A stretch of DNA of 64,000 nucleotides from an uncultured Sphingobacteriales bacterium (GTDB lineage Bacteria > Bacteroidota > Bacteroidia > Chitinophagales > Chitinophagaceae): the NCBI GenBank assembly GCA_937991535.1, contig CALKHN010000051.1, forward strand, positions 124,001 to 188,000, in the 5' to 3' direction. The notes below the pieces were generated by a model. The model saw nothing but the letters and a program-made list of their open reading frames with translations, searched no databases and had not been told where the DNA came from. Each line of letters begins with the position of its first letter. The first letter of the stretch is position 1. Position numbers and translations under genes: made by a program. This document shows positions 17,103 through 25,687 of the stretch, piece by piece.

Positions 17103-17783
17103 ATGAAATTTTTACAAAGCAAGTATACCTGGATAGTAGCCATATTGCTTTGTGGGTATGGCTATATATTGAGTTGCACTCATGACGATGAGCTTATTGT
17201 TGGCTCCGGTCCTAATATCGAAAGGGGAAATGACAAGATGGGCTTAAGCGATTCAAAGGTAAGCTACGATAAAAGCCATTCCAATGTAGGTTGGGAAACT
17301 GCCTACATTGGCTCCACAGCACTTTTAACCGGTCGGTTTAATTCATTCGGAATTAACGCATTCGAATTTGATGAATCCAATGCGGCAGGCATCAGTTTCG
17401 ACGCTTGGGTATGGGTTAATTCGGTAAATACCAGCGAACCCGGCCGGGATCAGGGCTGTTTGCAAACCACTTTCGGCACCAACACATCCATGACTACGGA
17501 AGCCGCGAACATAGCTGTTATAAAATCCAAATCAGTTGAATTCAGTAAAACCGACAAAGGCTATATCGTAAAAGCAGACTTTACTTTTCATGGTGTTACA
17601 AAAGAAATAACCGCTAAGCTGAAATATGTGGGTAAGGCGCCAAGCGGAGACGGCACCATAGAAGTTTACGGGTTTAACCTCCAGTTCAATTTTCTGGCAA
17701 AAACGGATTTCCAGATCTCCTCAAACAATATTGGAGACAATATAGATGTATACTGTAATGCCATTTTTAGAAAAAAATTGTAA
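17103..17783 (+). CDS. YceI-family lipoprotein
   Basis: The signal peptide ends in ILSC (Cys25), so this 226-residue product is a lipoprotein. The mature part has the YceI lipocalin-like pattern: SKVSYDKSHSNVGWETAYIG at the start, LTGRFNSFGINAFEFDE, then KADFTFHGVTKEITAKL and a final FQISSNN. YceI proteins bind polyisoprenoid chains such as quinones. It is the first gene of a run that continues with two cytochromes, an Fe-S protein and NrfD, so a role in carrying or sensing a quinone is a reasonable inference. Confidence 0.87.
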   Translation: MKFLQSKYTWIVAILLCGYGYILSCTHDDELIVGSGPNIERGNDKMGLSDSKVSYDKSHSNVGWETAYIGSTALLTGRFNSFGINAFEFDESNAAGISFDAWVWVNSVNTSEPGRDQGCLQTTFGTNTSMTTEAANIAVIKSKSVEFSKTDKGYIVKADFTFHGVTKEITAKLKYVGKAPSGDGTIEVYGFNLQFNFLAKTDFQISSNNIGDNIDVYCNAIFRKKL

Positions 17784-17786
17784 GAA

Positions 17787-18164
17787 ATGAAACTCAAGAT
17801 ATTCGTATCAGCTGCCATTGCATCGTTGATTATCGCAACAGCAGGTTGTTATAAAGATGTGTATTATCCTGATTTTGATCCTAATACGCCTATCAGTTTT
17901 AGTGCCGACCTGCAGCCTGTCTTTTCAAAAAGCTGTGCCAGTAGCGGATGCCACGATGATGGGCCTGCGCATAAGCCCGCACTCACTCCCGGTAAGGCTT
18001 ATAATGCCATTAAGGCCGGGGGCTTTATTGACCTGAATGTACCGGAGAACAGCATGCTTTACCGCGTAATAAAATCAGGTGAAATGCCGCCTACCGGTGC
18101 GTTAAAATCAACAGATGTACAAAAAGTGCTGTACTGGGTTAAAAACGGCGCCCCCAATAATTAA
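17787..18164 (+). CDS. Lipoprotein cytochrome with CX4CH heme motif
   Basis: The product has 125 residues with a lipobox ATAGC (Cys21). The heme-binding segment is SKSCASSGCHDDG (Cys50, Cys55, His56). This has four residues between the cysteines rather than the usual two, a variant known in some planctomycete-type cytochrome c domains. GEMPP near residue 98 can provide the sixth ligand. The gene begins three bases after the YceI stop, so they are translated together. It probably passes electrons at the outer edge of the periplasm. Confidence 0.78.
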   Translation: MKLKIFVSAAIASLIIATAGCYKDVYYPDFDPNTPISFSADLQPVFSKSCASSGCHDDGPAHKPALTPGKAYNAIKAGGFIDLNVPENSMLYRVIKSGEMPPTGALKSTDVQKVLYWVKNGAPNN

Positions 18165-18187
18165 TTACAGAACTTAAATCTTCGACA

Positions 18188-19144
18188 ATGAAACACATAC
18201 GCATCACCGGGAGACTCCTGAAGCAGGTTACGCCGATGCTTTTCATATTGCTGCCAGCCGCGGCTCTTTTTGCCCAGGATACCACAGCTATTGAAACCCC
18301 TGAAGCCAGGGAGGGGGAAGCCGTTGAAGAAAACACAGCCGCTGCTAAAAAGTATGTGAAAAATACCTTTGAAAGTATCTGGCTTATTGATAATCAAACG
18401 GTAATGGTTCCTATCAAGGGAACTTTTGAAATGGATATTTTACACAGGTTTGGCACTATTGATAACGGGTATAAAGACTTCTACGGGCTGTTCGCCTCTT
18501 CCAACATACGGCTTGGCTTTAATTATTCTCCTACCGGGAGGCTAATGACCGGACTGGCCATTACCAAATCAAACATGACCTGGGAGGGATATGTCAAATA
18601 TGCCATACTTACGCAAACAAGGGGAAATGAATATCCCGTTAGCCTGACATGGTATTCCAATATGGCTGTTGAAACCCGGCTGAAGGAAAATTATGCTCAC
18701 GCGTCAGACCGCTTCTCTTATTTTCATCAGTTGCTCATTGCCCGGAAAATAAACGACAGGATATCTGTTCAGGTTGCTCCCAGCCTAACTCATATGAATT
18801 TTGTATATGGACAGTTTGTAGATACTTCCGTAGAAAAAAGCGGTAAGATCCGGGAAAGAAAACACGATCATTTAGCTGTATCCGTTGCAGGAAGGTTCAG
18901 GATAAAAGAAGGCATGCACATTATTGCCAATTATGATCAGCCCATTACGCAGCACAAAACGGGTAATCCTCATCCTAACCTTTCTTTAGGACTGGAAGTA
19001 ACTACCAGCGCGCATGCTTTCCAGATTTTTATGGGGAACTACTATTTTATAACACCACAGCGCAATAATTATTATAACCAGAATAATTATCGGGATCAAC
19101 AATTTGTGATCGGTTTCAATATTACAAGATTGTGGAATTTTTGA
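18188..19144 (+). CDS. DUF5777 outer-membrane beta-barrel protein
   Basis: The 318 residues include a long signal peptide (cut after LFAQ). A linker rich in Glu and Ala follows, then repeated amphipathic strands: FEMDILHRFGTIDNGYKDFYGLF, NIRLGFNYSPTGRLMTGLAIT and FSYFHQLLIARKINDRISVQV. The HRFGTIDNG start and HQLLIARK block are hallmarks of DUF5777. It ends in a strand closing on Phe (NITRLWNF), as outer-membrane barrels do. The function is unknown. Between two cytochrome genes, it could form the outer-membrane part of an electron conduit or a substrate pore. Confidence 0.83.
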   Translation: MKHIRITGRLLKQVTPMLFILLPAAALFAQDTTAIETPEAREGEAVEENTAAAKKYVKNTFESIWLIDNQTVMVPIKGTFEMDILHRFGTIDNGYKDFYGLFASSNIRLGFNYSPTGRLMTGLAITKSNMTWEGYVKYAILTQTRGNEYPVSLTWYSNMAVETRLKENYAHASDRFSYFHQLLIARKINDRISVQVAPSLTHMNFVYGQFVDTSVEKSGKIRERKHDHLAVSVAGRFRIKEGMHIIANYDQPITQHKTGNPHPNLSLGLEVTTSAHAFQIFMGNYYFITPQRNNYYNQNNYRDQQFVIGFNITRLWNF

Positions 19145-19189
19145 ATCGAAAACCAGATTTTTAAACTCAAATTAATAAATTAATATACC

Positions 19190-19597
19190 ATGAAAGCGAA
19201 GTCCGTGATAGTTTTTTCCCTGACTATGGTTGTTGTAACAACTGCGGGGTTCAGGATGCACGATCAGGAAAATCCCTGGCCTGTTCCTGATAAGTTCACG
19301 AATATGAAAAATCCTGTAAAACCTGATGAAGAATCGTTAAAAACAGGTAAAGCGTTATGGCTAAAGCATTGCCAGAGCTGTCATGGTAAAAGCGGGCTGG
19401 GCGACGGAAGCAAGGCAGCACAATTAAAAACGGATCCTGGTAATTTTTCGGTTGCCGCTTTTCAGAAACAAACGGATGGGGCCATTTTTTATAAAACCTC
19501 CGAGGGCAAAGACGATATGCCGAGCTTCAGGAAGAAGATCCCCGACCAGGATGATATCTGGAGCGTCGTCAACTTTGTGCGCACCCTGAAAAAATAA
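19190..19597 (+). CDS. Class I c-type cytochrome
   Basis: The 135 residues have a signal peptide without an obvious lipobox and one heme site, CQSCHG (Cys61, Cys64, His65). DDMPSF further on gives the axial Met. The fold is that of cytochrome c6/cbb3-type monoheme proteins (TGKALWLKHCQSCHGKSGLGDG; IWSVVNFVRTLKK at the end). It is likely a soluble or loosely bound periplasmic carrier between the Fe-S/NrfD unit downstream and the barrel and lipoprotein cytochrome upstream. Confidence 0.9.
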   Translation: MKAKSVIVFSLTMVVVTTAGFRMHDQENPWPVPDKFTNMKNPVKPDEESLKTGKALWLKHCQSCHGKSGLGDGSKAAQLKTDPGNFSVAAFQKQTDGAIFYKTSEGKDDMPSFRKKIPDQDDIWSVVNFVRTLKK

Positions 19598-19709
19598 GCG
19601 TAATGGCTTTCAATCAGCATGGACAGGGTAACGCTTTGTGCCGGGGAAAACTGTGCAAGCCAGCCATGTCGAATCTGCCATATATTATAATGAGATAAAT
19701 TTCATTTCC

Positions 19710-19934
19710 ATGCCAGCAGAACAAGCAACAAGTTCGAGAAAAAAATTCATCATTGCCTGTTTAGGGATCATAGGGCTACCGGGTTCAGCAAGGTTCTTGT
19801 TTGAAAATAAGAAAGAAGAAACAAAGAAAATGCTTACGGAAGACGGCCGCTTAGTAGAGGTTGCCGCCGACAAGATTAAAAAGACAGGGAAGAAGGTTTC
19901 CAACAAGGATATCCATCGCTGGATAAAAAAATAA
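19710..19934 (+). CDS. Small Tat-like protein of the electron-transfer cluster
   Basis: The start is set at the ATG at 19710 (74 residues); 24 earlier codons are open but not protein-like. It begins MPAEQATSSRKKFIIACLG, a hydrophobic stretch after SRKKF that resembles a twin-arginine signal with one Arg replaced by Lys. A charged tail with VEVAADKIKKTGKKVSNKDI follows. The RLVEVAAD segment echoes GEVVEVDKAF in the next gene. It has no cysteines for a cofactor. It may be an assembly or structural subunit for the Fe-S protein. Confidence 0.6.
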   Translation: MPAEQATSSRKKFIIACLGIIGLPGSARFLFENKKEETKKMLTEDGRLVEVAADKIKKTGKKVSNKDIHRWIKK

Positions 19935-19959
19935 TATTATCGCTTTAACCAGAACCTGT

Positions 19960-20895
19960 ATGCAAAAAAAAGACACGTCAAGAAGAGATTTTCTGCTCAG
20001 CGGATTATTAACCGGAGCAGGTTTAGCGGCAGGCTGTTCAGGAAAAACAGCTTTCACGCCTGGTAATGCTGAACAGGTAATTCCTTCAGGTGAAAAAGTA
20101 AAGCTGCTGAGTATAGATGGTGAAGTGGTAGAAGTAGATAAAGCTTTTCTGAAGCCTGTACCCGATATACCATATCCACTTTCAAACGGGGAAGAAAGAG
20201 TTGGAATGCCCGGAAAGAAATTTGTAATGGTGATTGATCTTTCCCGCTGCAAAAACCTGAAGAAATGCCAATCGGCCTGCAACCACATGCATCATGTTCA
20301 TCCAGGACAGAACTGGCTGAAAATATATGCCATGCAGGATGCCGAACATACGGCTCCGTACTGGCAGCCTACTACCTGCATGCATTGTGATGAACCTCCC
20401 TGTGTGAAGGTCTGTCCTGTAGATGCCACTTTCAAACGCCAGGATGGAATTGTGCTGATCGACAGCGATCGTTGTGTCGGATGCAGATTCTGCATGGCCG
20501 CCTGCCCTTATTCAACCAGGGTATTCAATTGGGAGAAGCCAGCGCTTCCGGAAGAAATTGCCGGTCGCGACTATTCATGCGAAACAAGTGTTCCGCAAAA
20601 GAAAGGAACGGTGGGAAAATGTGATTTTTGCCCCGATATGGTACGGAAAGGCGAACTGCCCCATTGTGTAACCGCATGCCCGAACGGTGTGTTCTTTTTT
20701 GGAGATATAAATGAAGATGTTGTGACCAACGGTGCGGAAACTTTCCGGTTTAGCGATCTGGTTCGCGATAAAGCAGGTTACCGGTTAATGGAAGACCTGG
20801 GAACAAAGCCCAGTGTGTATTATCTGCCTCCGGTAAACAGGAATTTCAAATTTGAAGAAGGCTTGAAAACGGAAGAACAAAAAACCAACGCATAA
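19960..20895 (+). CDS. Periplasmic four-cluster Fe-S protein (DsrO/NrfC/HybA type)
   Basis: The 311 residues carry a Tat signal SRRDFLLSG (residues 7-15), here also with a possible lipid-anchor Cys26 (AAGCSG). Cysteine groups are C97-C103-C107, C140-C143-C148-C152, C172-C175-C178-C182 and C221-C224-C236-C240. The last three have regular dicluster-ferredoxin spacing. The first has CX5CX3C and one cysteine fewer, so its cluster may use another ligand (Cys207 is spare) or be three-iron. Such subunits pass electrons between an NrfD-type quinone site and a catalytic subunit. NrfD follows, but no catalytic subunit does. Confidence 0.88.
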   Translation: MQKKDTSRRDFLLSGLLTGAGLAAGCSGKTAFTPGNAEQVIPSGEKVKLLSIDGEVVEVDKAFLKPVPDIPYPLSNGEERVGMPGKKFVMVIDLSRCKNLKKCQSACNHMHHVHPGQNWLKIYAMQDAEHTAPYWQPTTCMHCDEPPCVKVCPVDATFKRQDGIVLIDSDRCVGCRFCMAACPYSTRVFNWEKPALPEEIAGRDYSCETSVPQKKGTVGKCDFCPDMVRKGELPHCVTACPNGVFFFGDINEDVVTNGAETFRFSDLVRDKAGYRLMEDLGTKPSVYYLPPVNRNFKFEEGLKTEEQKTNA

Positions 20896-20900
20896 AACGA

Positions 20901-22223
20901 TTGATCGTGGAAAATCAGAATACTTTGAATTCGAAAAAAACCACTCAGGATCTTTTGCCTAAAAAATTTGGTAAAAGGGGAGTGATATGGACAGCGATGC
21001 TTATTCTTCTATGCCTTATCGGGGCGTTTGCTTATTACAGGCAGTTGAGGTATGGGCTGGTAGTGACCCATATGGGTGACTATGTATCATGGGGCATTTA
21101 TATTTCTAATTTCGTGTTCTTTGTTGCCATTAGTCTGGTCGGCTCTCTGGTAACCGCCATATTCAGACTGGGTAATATTCACTGGAGCACTCCACTGACA
21201 AGGATTGCCGAGATTATCGCCGTATCCGCCATCCTGTTTGCTTCTTTTATCATTATTGTAGATATGGGACGACCAGAAAGGCTTGTTAATCTTTTTATAC
21301 ACGGACGCATCCAGTCGCCTATCATGTGGGATGTGATCGTGATCAGCACTTACCTTGTCATCAGCCTTTTATTGCTATACCTCCCTTTATTGCCCGACCT
21401 GAAAATATTGAATGAACAAAAGGAAAAGAACATGGGATGGTGGAACAAAGTATACCTTTTTCTCGGTGGATTCTGGAAAGGAAACGCCCGGCAGGAAAGG
21501 ATCAATCAAAAAGCGGTTCTTATATTGAGTATACTGATCATACCTGTTGCCTTTTGTATTCATACCGTTACTTCATGGTTGTTTGCCACTACTTATCGCC
21601 CGGGATGGGACAGCACCAACTTCGGTGCTTATTTTGTTTCGGGGGCGTTTTTGGTTGGTGCAGGCGCCGTGGTAATAGCCATGTACATTTTCCGGAAAAT
21701 ATATCATCTTGAGCAGTACATTACAGAAGTGCATTTCGACCAGATGGGAAGAGTGCTGGTGCTCCTGGCGCTGTTATATCTTTACTTTAACATGAATGAA
21801 TACCTGGTACCGGCCTTTAAGATGAAAAAAGCAGAAGAAGCACACCTGGTTACTTTGTTTACAGGCGATTTTGCACCTATGTTCTGGTTCTCACTGCTTG
21901 CCGGACTTGTTATACCAGCGATCATTATGCTGTTCAAACAGGGAAGGAAGCCATTACCAATGTTCATCCTGGGCATTATGGTAGTGGTGGGGGCATGGTT
22001 TAAACGCTATCTTATCGTAACGCCTACCCTCCTGCATCCTTTTTTGCCTATGCACGATTCACCCGACCGGTTCAGGCATTATTTCCCAAGCTGGGAAGAG
22101 TGGGCCATTGCTATTGGATCGCTGGCAGGTGTACTGCTGATCATTACTTTTTTTGTAAGAATATTTCCTATTATCCCCATACAAGAAACAATTGTAGAAC
22201 AAAATGCAACTCCTGAAAAATAA
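20901..22223 (+). CDS. NrfD/PsrC-family quinone-interacting membrane subunit
   Basis: Translation may start at the TTG at 20901 or, more likely, the GTG at 20907 (438 residues); no ATG is near. About ten membrane helices are seen. The N-terminal half has the NrfD pattern VTHMGDYVSWGIYISNFVFF...DMGRPERLVNLF, where the conserved Asp and Arg lie near the quinone pocket. NrfD proteins oxidise or reduce menaquinone and pair with periplasmic Fe-S subunits, as here five bases upstream. It is more like the DsrP/ActC-type long forms than short NrfD. Confidence 0.87.
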   Translation: MIVENQNTLNSKKTTQDLLPKKFGKRGVIWTAMLILLCLIGAFAYYRQLRYGLVVTHMGDYVSWGIYISNFVFFVAISLVGSLVTAIFRLGNIHWSTPLTRIAEIIAVSAILFASFIIIVDMGRPERLVNLFIHGRIQSPIMWDVIVISTYLVISLLLLYLPLLPDLKILNEQKEKNMGWWNKVYLFLGGFWKGNARQERINQKAVLILSILIIPVAFCIHTVTSWLFATTYRPGWDSTNFGAYFVSGAFLVGAGAVVIAMYIFRKIYHLEQYITEVHFDQMGRVLVLLALLYLYFNMNEYLVPAFKMKKAEEAHLVTLFTGDFAPMFWFSLLAGLVIPAIIMLFKQGRKPLPMFILGIMVVVGAWFKRYLIVTPTLLHPFLPMHDSPDRFRHYFPSWEEWAIAIGSLAGVLLIITFFVRIFPIIPIQETIVEQNATPEK

Positions 22224-23091
22224 AGCCGGTCTCCTGGCCATATACTCGCTGGCATTTGCGCTTTCGGCAAAGGCCCAGGATGCAGCAGTAAGAACTGTGC
22301 TGGTAGATATCAGTTATCATATGCCTGTAAACAGGATACCTTACCTGAAGGTGACTGCCAAAGAAAAAACAGGCAGGAATTTTATCCCCTTAAAGGATAT
22401 TAAAGGGAAAGTGTATATAGATGAAGAGGCGGAAAGTTCCCTGCTGGAAGAGATCCAAACAGACAGCAAAGGGGAAAGCAGGGTTTTTATTCCCGCTGCC
22501 TTTAAAGCAGTATGGGATGCTTCGGATTCCCACCGGTTTATTGTAGTTACCGGGGCCAGGGACGAATTGGAAGCCACCCAAAGTGAGCTGGAGGTAACCA
22601 AGGCAAAAATAGAGATAGATACAGCTTATAAAGATGGCGTAAGGAATATCATCGTAAAGGTTTTCAGGCGGCAGTCCGGTGAGTGGGAGCCGGCCGGTGA
22701 CGCGGAGGTGAAGATCGCTATACAAAGCTTGTTGGGCAACCTGCCTGTAGGAGACGAGGATACGTACACTACTGATGAGGAAGGTATTGTATCGGTGGAG
22801 TATACGGAAAAAGATTTGCCGGGAGACGATCACGGGAACTATGTGATTGTTGCCCGGACAGACGATCATGAACAATTCGGGAATATTTTTGCAGAAAAAA
22901 AAGTCAATTGGGGTGTGGTTTTGGAACCACAGGACCTTTTAAGCGGGCGGTCGCTATGGGCTACAGGCTCACGGGCGCCTGTATGGCTGCTGGGGCTTGC
23001 CTTCTCCATAATAGGTGCGGTATGGGGTACGCTTATCTATCTTTTTATCCAAATTATCCGGATGCGTAAGGCAGGAAGAACAGCGGTTTAA
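22204..23091 (+). CDS. Secreted, C-terminally anchored protein of the electron-transfer cluster
   Basis: The family is not recognised. It overlaps the NrfD gene by 20 bases, so co-translation is likely. Of 295 residues, the first 24 are a signal peptide (cut near AKA-QD). The middle is beta-rich with two Ig- or Cna-B-like units (KVYIDEEAES...TDSKGESRVFIP; EVKIAIQSLLG...TTDEEGIVSVEY), and a membrane helix occupies about 262-286 before a basic tail. There are no cysteines or heme motifs. It may be a periplasmic structural or docking subunit of the NrfD complex. Confidence 0.7.
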   Translation: MQLLKNKAGLLAIYSLAFALSAKAQDAAVRTVLVDISYHMPVNRIPYLKVTAKEKTGRNFIPLKDIKGKVYIDEEAESSLLEEIQTDSKGESRVFIPAAFKAVWDASDSHRFIVVTGARDELEATQSELEVTKAKIEIDTAYKDGVRNIIVKVFRRQSGEWEPAGDAEVKIAIQSLLGNLPVGDEDTYTTDEEGIVSVEYTEKDLPGDDHGNYVIVARTDDHEQFGNIFAEKKVNWGVVLEPQDLLSGRSLWATGSRAPVWLLGLAFSIIGAVWGTLIYLFIQIIRMRKAGRTAV

Positions 23092-23173
23092 CAAACCATA
23101 AAGATCAATGCTCCCCTCATCTCCGGATACTTTGGTTTTGTGAATTAATATTACTTCTCAGCCTCCAACTGCT

Positions 23174-23181
23174 TACCTTTG
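23174..23181 (+). promoter_or_regulatory. -7 box TACCTTTG of the heptose operon
   Basis: Perfect TAnnTTTG match, 25 bases before the hddA ATG. The preceding 80 bases separate this unit from the electron-transfer cluster. Confidence 0.45.
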
Positions 23182-23206
23182 CAATCATAAAATTCTAGAT
23201 GCCTGA

Positions 23207-24229
23207 ATGATCTATAGGAGCAAAGCGCCATTGCGCATTGGGCTGGCAGGGGGAGGAACAGACGTGAGCCCATATTGCGATTTATTTGGAGGGGCGATCC
23301 TTAATGCCACTGTTTCATTGTATGCGTATGCCAATATTGAACCCCTCAATGAGGAGATCATTGTTTTGGAAGCGGCCGACAGGAAAGAAACATTACAATA
23401 TCAATGTAGCAAAACTTTGCCCGTAAACGGCAGGCTTGATTTATTAAAAGGCGTTTACAACCGCATACAGGAAGATTATGGTGTACCTACCATTGGCTTC
23501 AAATTGCAAACTTTTGTAGATGCTCCCGCGGGATCGGGTTTAGGCACTTCTTCTACTTTAGTGGTAGCTATTATTGGCGCATTTGCCGAAATGCTGAAGC
23601 TGCCATTAGGCGAATATGATATAGCGCACTATGCATACCAGATAGAGCGCAAAGACCTTTCCCTGGCAGGCGGAAGGCAAGATCAGTACGCAGCTACGTT
23701 CGGTGGTGTTAATTACATGGAGTTTTATGAAGAAGATAAGGTGATCGTAAACCCATTGCGCATTAAGGCTGAATACCTGAGTGAACTGGAAAATAACCTG
23801 GTATTGTTTTATACCGCTTCCAGCAGGGAATCGGCCGCTATCATAAAAGAACAGCAGAAAAATGTGGAGCAAAAAAAAGAAAGTTCTATCGAAGCAATGC
23901 ACCAGTTGAAAGAGCAAAGCCGGAGAATGAAAGAAGCATTGCTGAAAGGGCGTCTTAATGAAATGGGCGAAATTCTTGATTTTGGCTTTCAGCAAAAAAG
24001 AAAAATGGCAGCCAATATTTCCAACCCGCTCATTGAGGAGATATATGATGCTGCAAAAAAAGCAGGTGCATCCGGTGCAAAAATATCGGGTGCCGGCGGT
24101 GGCGGATTTATGATATTTTATTGCCCTGAAAATACGCGTTACAGGGTAATTGAAACCATCCTTCGTTTCGGGGGGGAAGTAAAGCCCTATACTTTTACCC
24201 AAAATGGATTAAGTACCTGGGCTGTATGA
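23207..24229 (+). CDS. hddA: D-glycero-alpha-D-manno-heptose 7-phosphate kinase
   Basis: The 340 residues are a GHMP kinase: KAPLRIGLAGGGTDVSPYCDLFGG at the N-terminus, the ATP loop PAGSGLGTSSTLVVAI (about 111-126) and SGAKISGAGGGGFMIFY near the end. HddA-type kinases phosphorylate C1 of heptose 7-phosphate. The next three genes supply the isomerase, the nucleotidyltransferase and the bisphosphate phosphatase, which makes this assignment firmer than the fold alone. The product pathway is GDP-D-glycero-alpha-D-manno-heptose for surface glycan or S-layer glycan. Confidence 0.88.
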   Translation: MIYRSKAPLRIGLAGGGTDVSPYCDLFGGAILNATVSLYAYANIEPLNEEIIVLEAADRKETLQYQCSKTLPVNGRLDLLKGVYNRIQEDYGVPTIGFKLQTFVDAPAGSGLGTSSTLVVAIIGAFAEMLKLPLGEYDIAHYAYQIERKDLSLAGGRQDQYAATFGGVNYMEFYEEDKVIVNPLRIKAEYLSELENNLVLFYTASSRESAAIIKEQQKNVEQKKESSIEAMHQLKEQSRRMKEALLKGRLNEMGEILDFGFQQKRKMAANISNPLIEEIYDAAKKAGASGAKISGAGGGGFMIFYCPENTRYRVIETILRFGGEVKPYTFTQNGLSTWAV

Positions 24230-24282
24230 TGACACGCAGTTGATCCTGGTTCCTGTGTACGCAGTTTTTTTAAACTAAAGCT

Positions 24283-24864
24283 ATGCTGAATAAAATAAAA
24301 GATATTGTGGCAGCCTCAATAGCAGTTAAGCAGGAGGTGTTGGTCAACGAAACATTGTTGCAAACAGTGGAAACTGTAACGGAAGCAATAACGAAAGCTT
24401 TTCGGCAAGGCAATAAAGTATTGTTTTGCGGAAACGGGGGCAGTGCTGCTGATGCACAGCATTTGGCAGCAGAGTTCAGCGGCCGGTTTTATATTGACAG
24501 GGATGCCTTACCCGCGGAAGCATTGCATGCCAATACTTCATACCTCACAGCCGTTGCCAACGATTATAGCTATGATGTTATTTATTCACGCCTTATCAAA
24601 GGGCTGGGCAATAAAGGTGATGTGCTGGTGGGTTTGTCTACCTCGGGTAACTCGAAAAATATCGTGTTGGCTTTTGAACAGGCTAAATCCAATGGTATGA
24701 TTACTGTTGGCTTTACAGGAGCAGGCGGGGGTAAAATGAAAGCACTTAGCGATTATCTGATTGAAGTGCCGTCAACAGACACCCCCCGCATCCAGGAATC
24801 ACATATCCTGCTGGGTCACATTATTTGCCAGTTGGTGGAAGAAGCATATTTTGCTAATAAATGA
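24283..24864 (+). CDS. gmhA: Sedoheptulose 7-phosphate isomerase
   Basis: The 193 residues form a SIS-domain isomerase with FCGNGGSAADAQHLAAEFSGRF (GmhA signature), LVGLSTSGNSKN (phosphate loop) and the C-terminal QESHILLGHIICQLVEEAYF helix, which carries active-site Glu and His. It converts sedoheptulose 7-phosphate to D-glycero-D-manno-heptose 7-phosphate, the substrate of the kinase encoded 53 bases upstream. It acts in the cytoplasm. Confidence 0.93.
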   Translation: MLNKIKDIVAASIAVKQEVLVNETLLQTVETVTEAITKAFRQGNKVLFCGNGGSAADAQHLAAEFSGRFYIDRDALPAEALHANTSYLTAVANDYSYDVIYSRLIKGLGNKGDVLVGLSTSGNSKNIVLAFEQAKSNGMITVGFTGAGGGKMKALSDYLIEVPSTDTPRIQESHILLGHIICQLVEEAYFANK

Positions 24865-24896
24865 TGCCGTTACTTTAATTTTTATTGAACTGCTGT

Positions 24897-25610
24897 ATGC
24901 CCGGAAGCATTACTGAAGCCATAATTCTTGCAGGAGGACTGGGAACACGCTTACGGAGTGCAGTACCCGATCTTCCCAAATGCATGGCGCCGGTAAATGG
25001 TGTGCCGTTTATTGCCTATGTTGTTAACCATTTTCAGGCGCAGGGTATCCGGCATTTTATATTTGCTTTGGGATATAAAAGTGAATCCTTTGAGTCCTTT
25101 CTTCATACTATTCTTCCTGCAGGTAATTATGAACTTTCTATCGAAAACGAACCACTTGGTACGGGAGGCGCTATTCAGCTGGCTTGTTCGAAAACCCGGG
25201 AACCGGATGTAATAGTTGCCAACGGAGATACCTTATTCCGTATTCAGGTGCAGGGATTGACTGCATTTCATATTCAAAAGAATGCGCAATGCACACTTGC
25301 CTTAAAACCCATGAAAGCGTCTATCCGTTACGGTGCAGTAAAACTTAATGAAGATCACTCCGTGGAAAGCTTTACAGAAAAGCAGTATTTTGCTGAGGGA
25401 CTTATAAATGGCGGTGTGTATGTGTTAAATGTTGCTGCATTTCTGAACAAAAAGCTACCCGGTAAATTTTCATTTGAAAAGGATTATCTGGAACGGTTTT
25501 ATAAAGAGGGAAAGATATTTGGTATGGCAGCAAACGGATACTTTATTGACATTGGTATACCTGAAGATTACGAAAGAGCCCAAATTGAACTAACGCTGCC
25601 CGGCAATTGA
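24897..25610 (+). CDS. hddC: D-glycero-alpha-D-manno-heptose 1-phosphate nucleotidyltransferase
   Basis: Start at the ATG at 24897 (237 residues); an upstream TTG would add only four residues. The nucleotidyltransferase loop is AIILAGGLGTRLRSAVPDLPKCMAPVNG, followed by VANGDTLF, which carries a metal Asp, and the closing FIDIGIPEDYERAQ typical of HddC/RmlA relatives. With the kinase and isomerase upstream, guanylyl transfer to heptose 1-phosphate is the expected reaction. The nucleotide (GTP) is inferred from the pathway. Confidence 0.87.
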   Translation: MPGSITEAIILAGGLGTRLRSAVPDLPKCMAPVNGVPFIAYVVNHFQAQGIRHFIFALGYKSESFESFLHTILPAGNYELSIENEPLGTGGAIQLACSKTREPDVIVANGDTLFRIQVQGLTAFHIQKNAQCTLALKPMKASIRYGAVKLNEDHSVESFTEKQYFAEGLINGGVYVLNVAAFLNKKLPGKFSFEKDYLERFYKEGKIFGMAANGYFIDIGIPEDYERAQIELTLPGN

Positions 25611-25687
25611 GGCTAAGGAAGATAAAATCCCGAATTTCAGGATACCAATATTGACCCCATTCATTAGCATCTGAAAATGATTTATGC

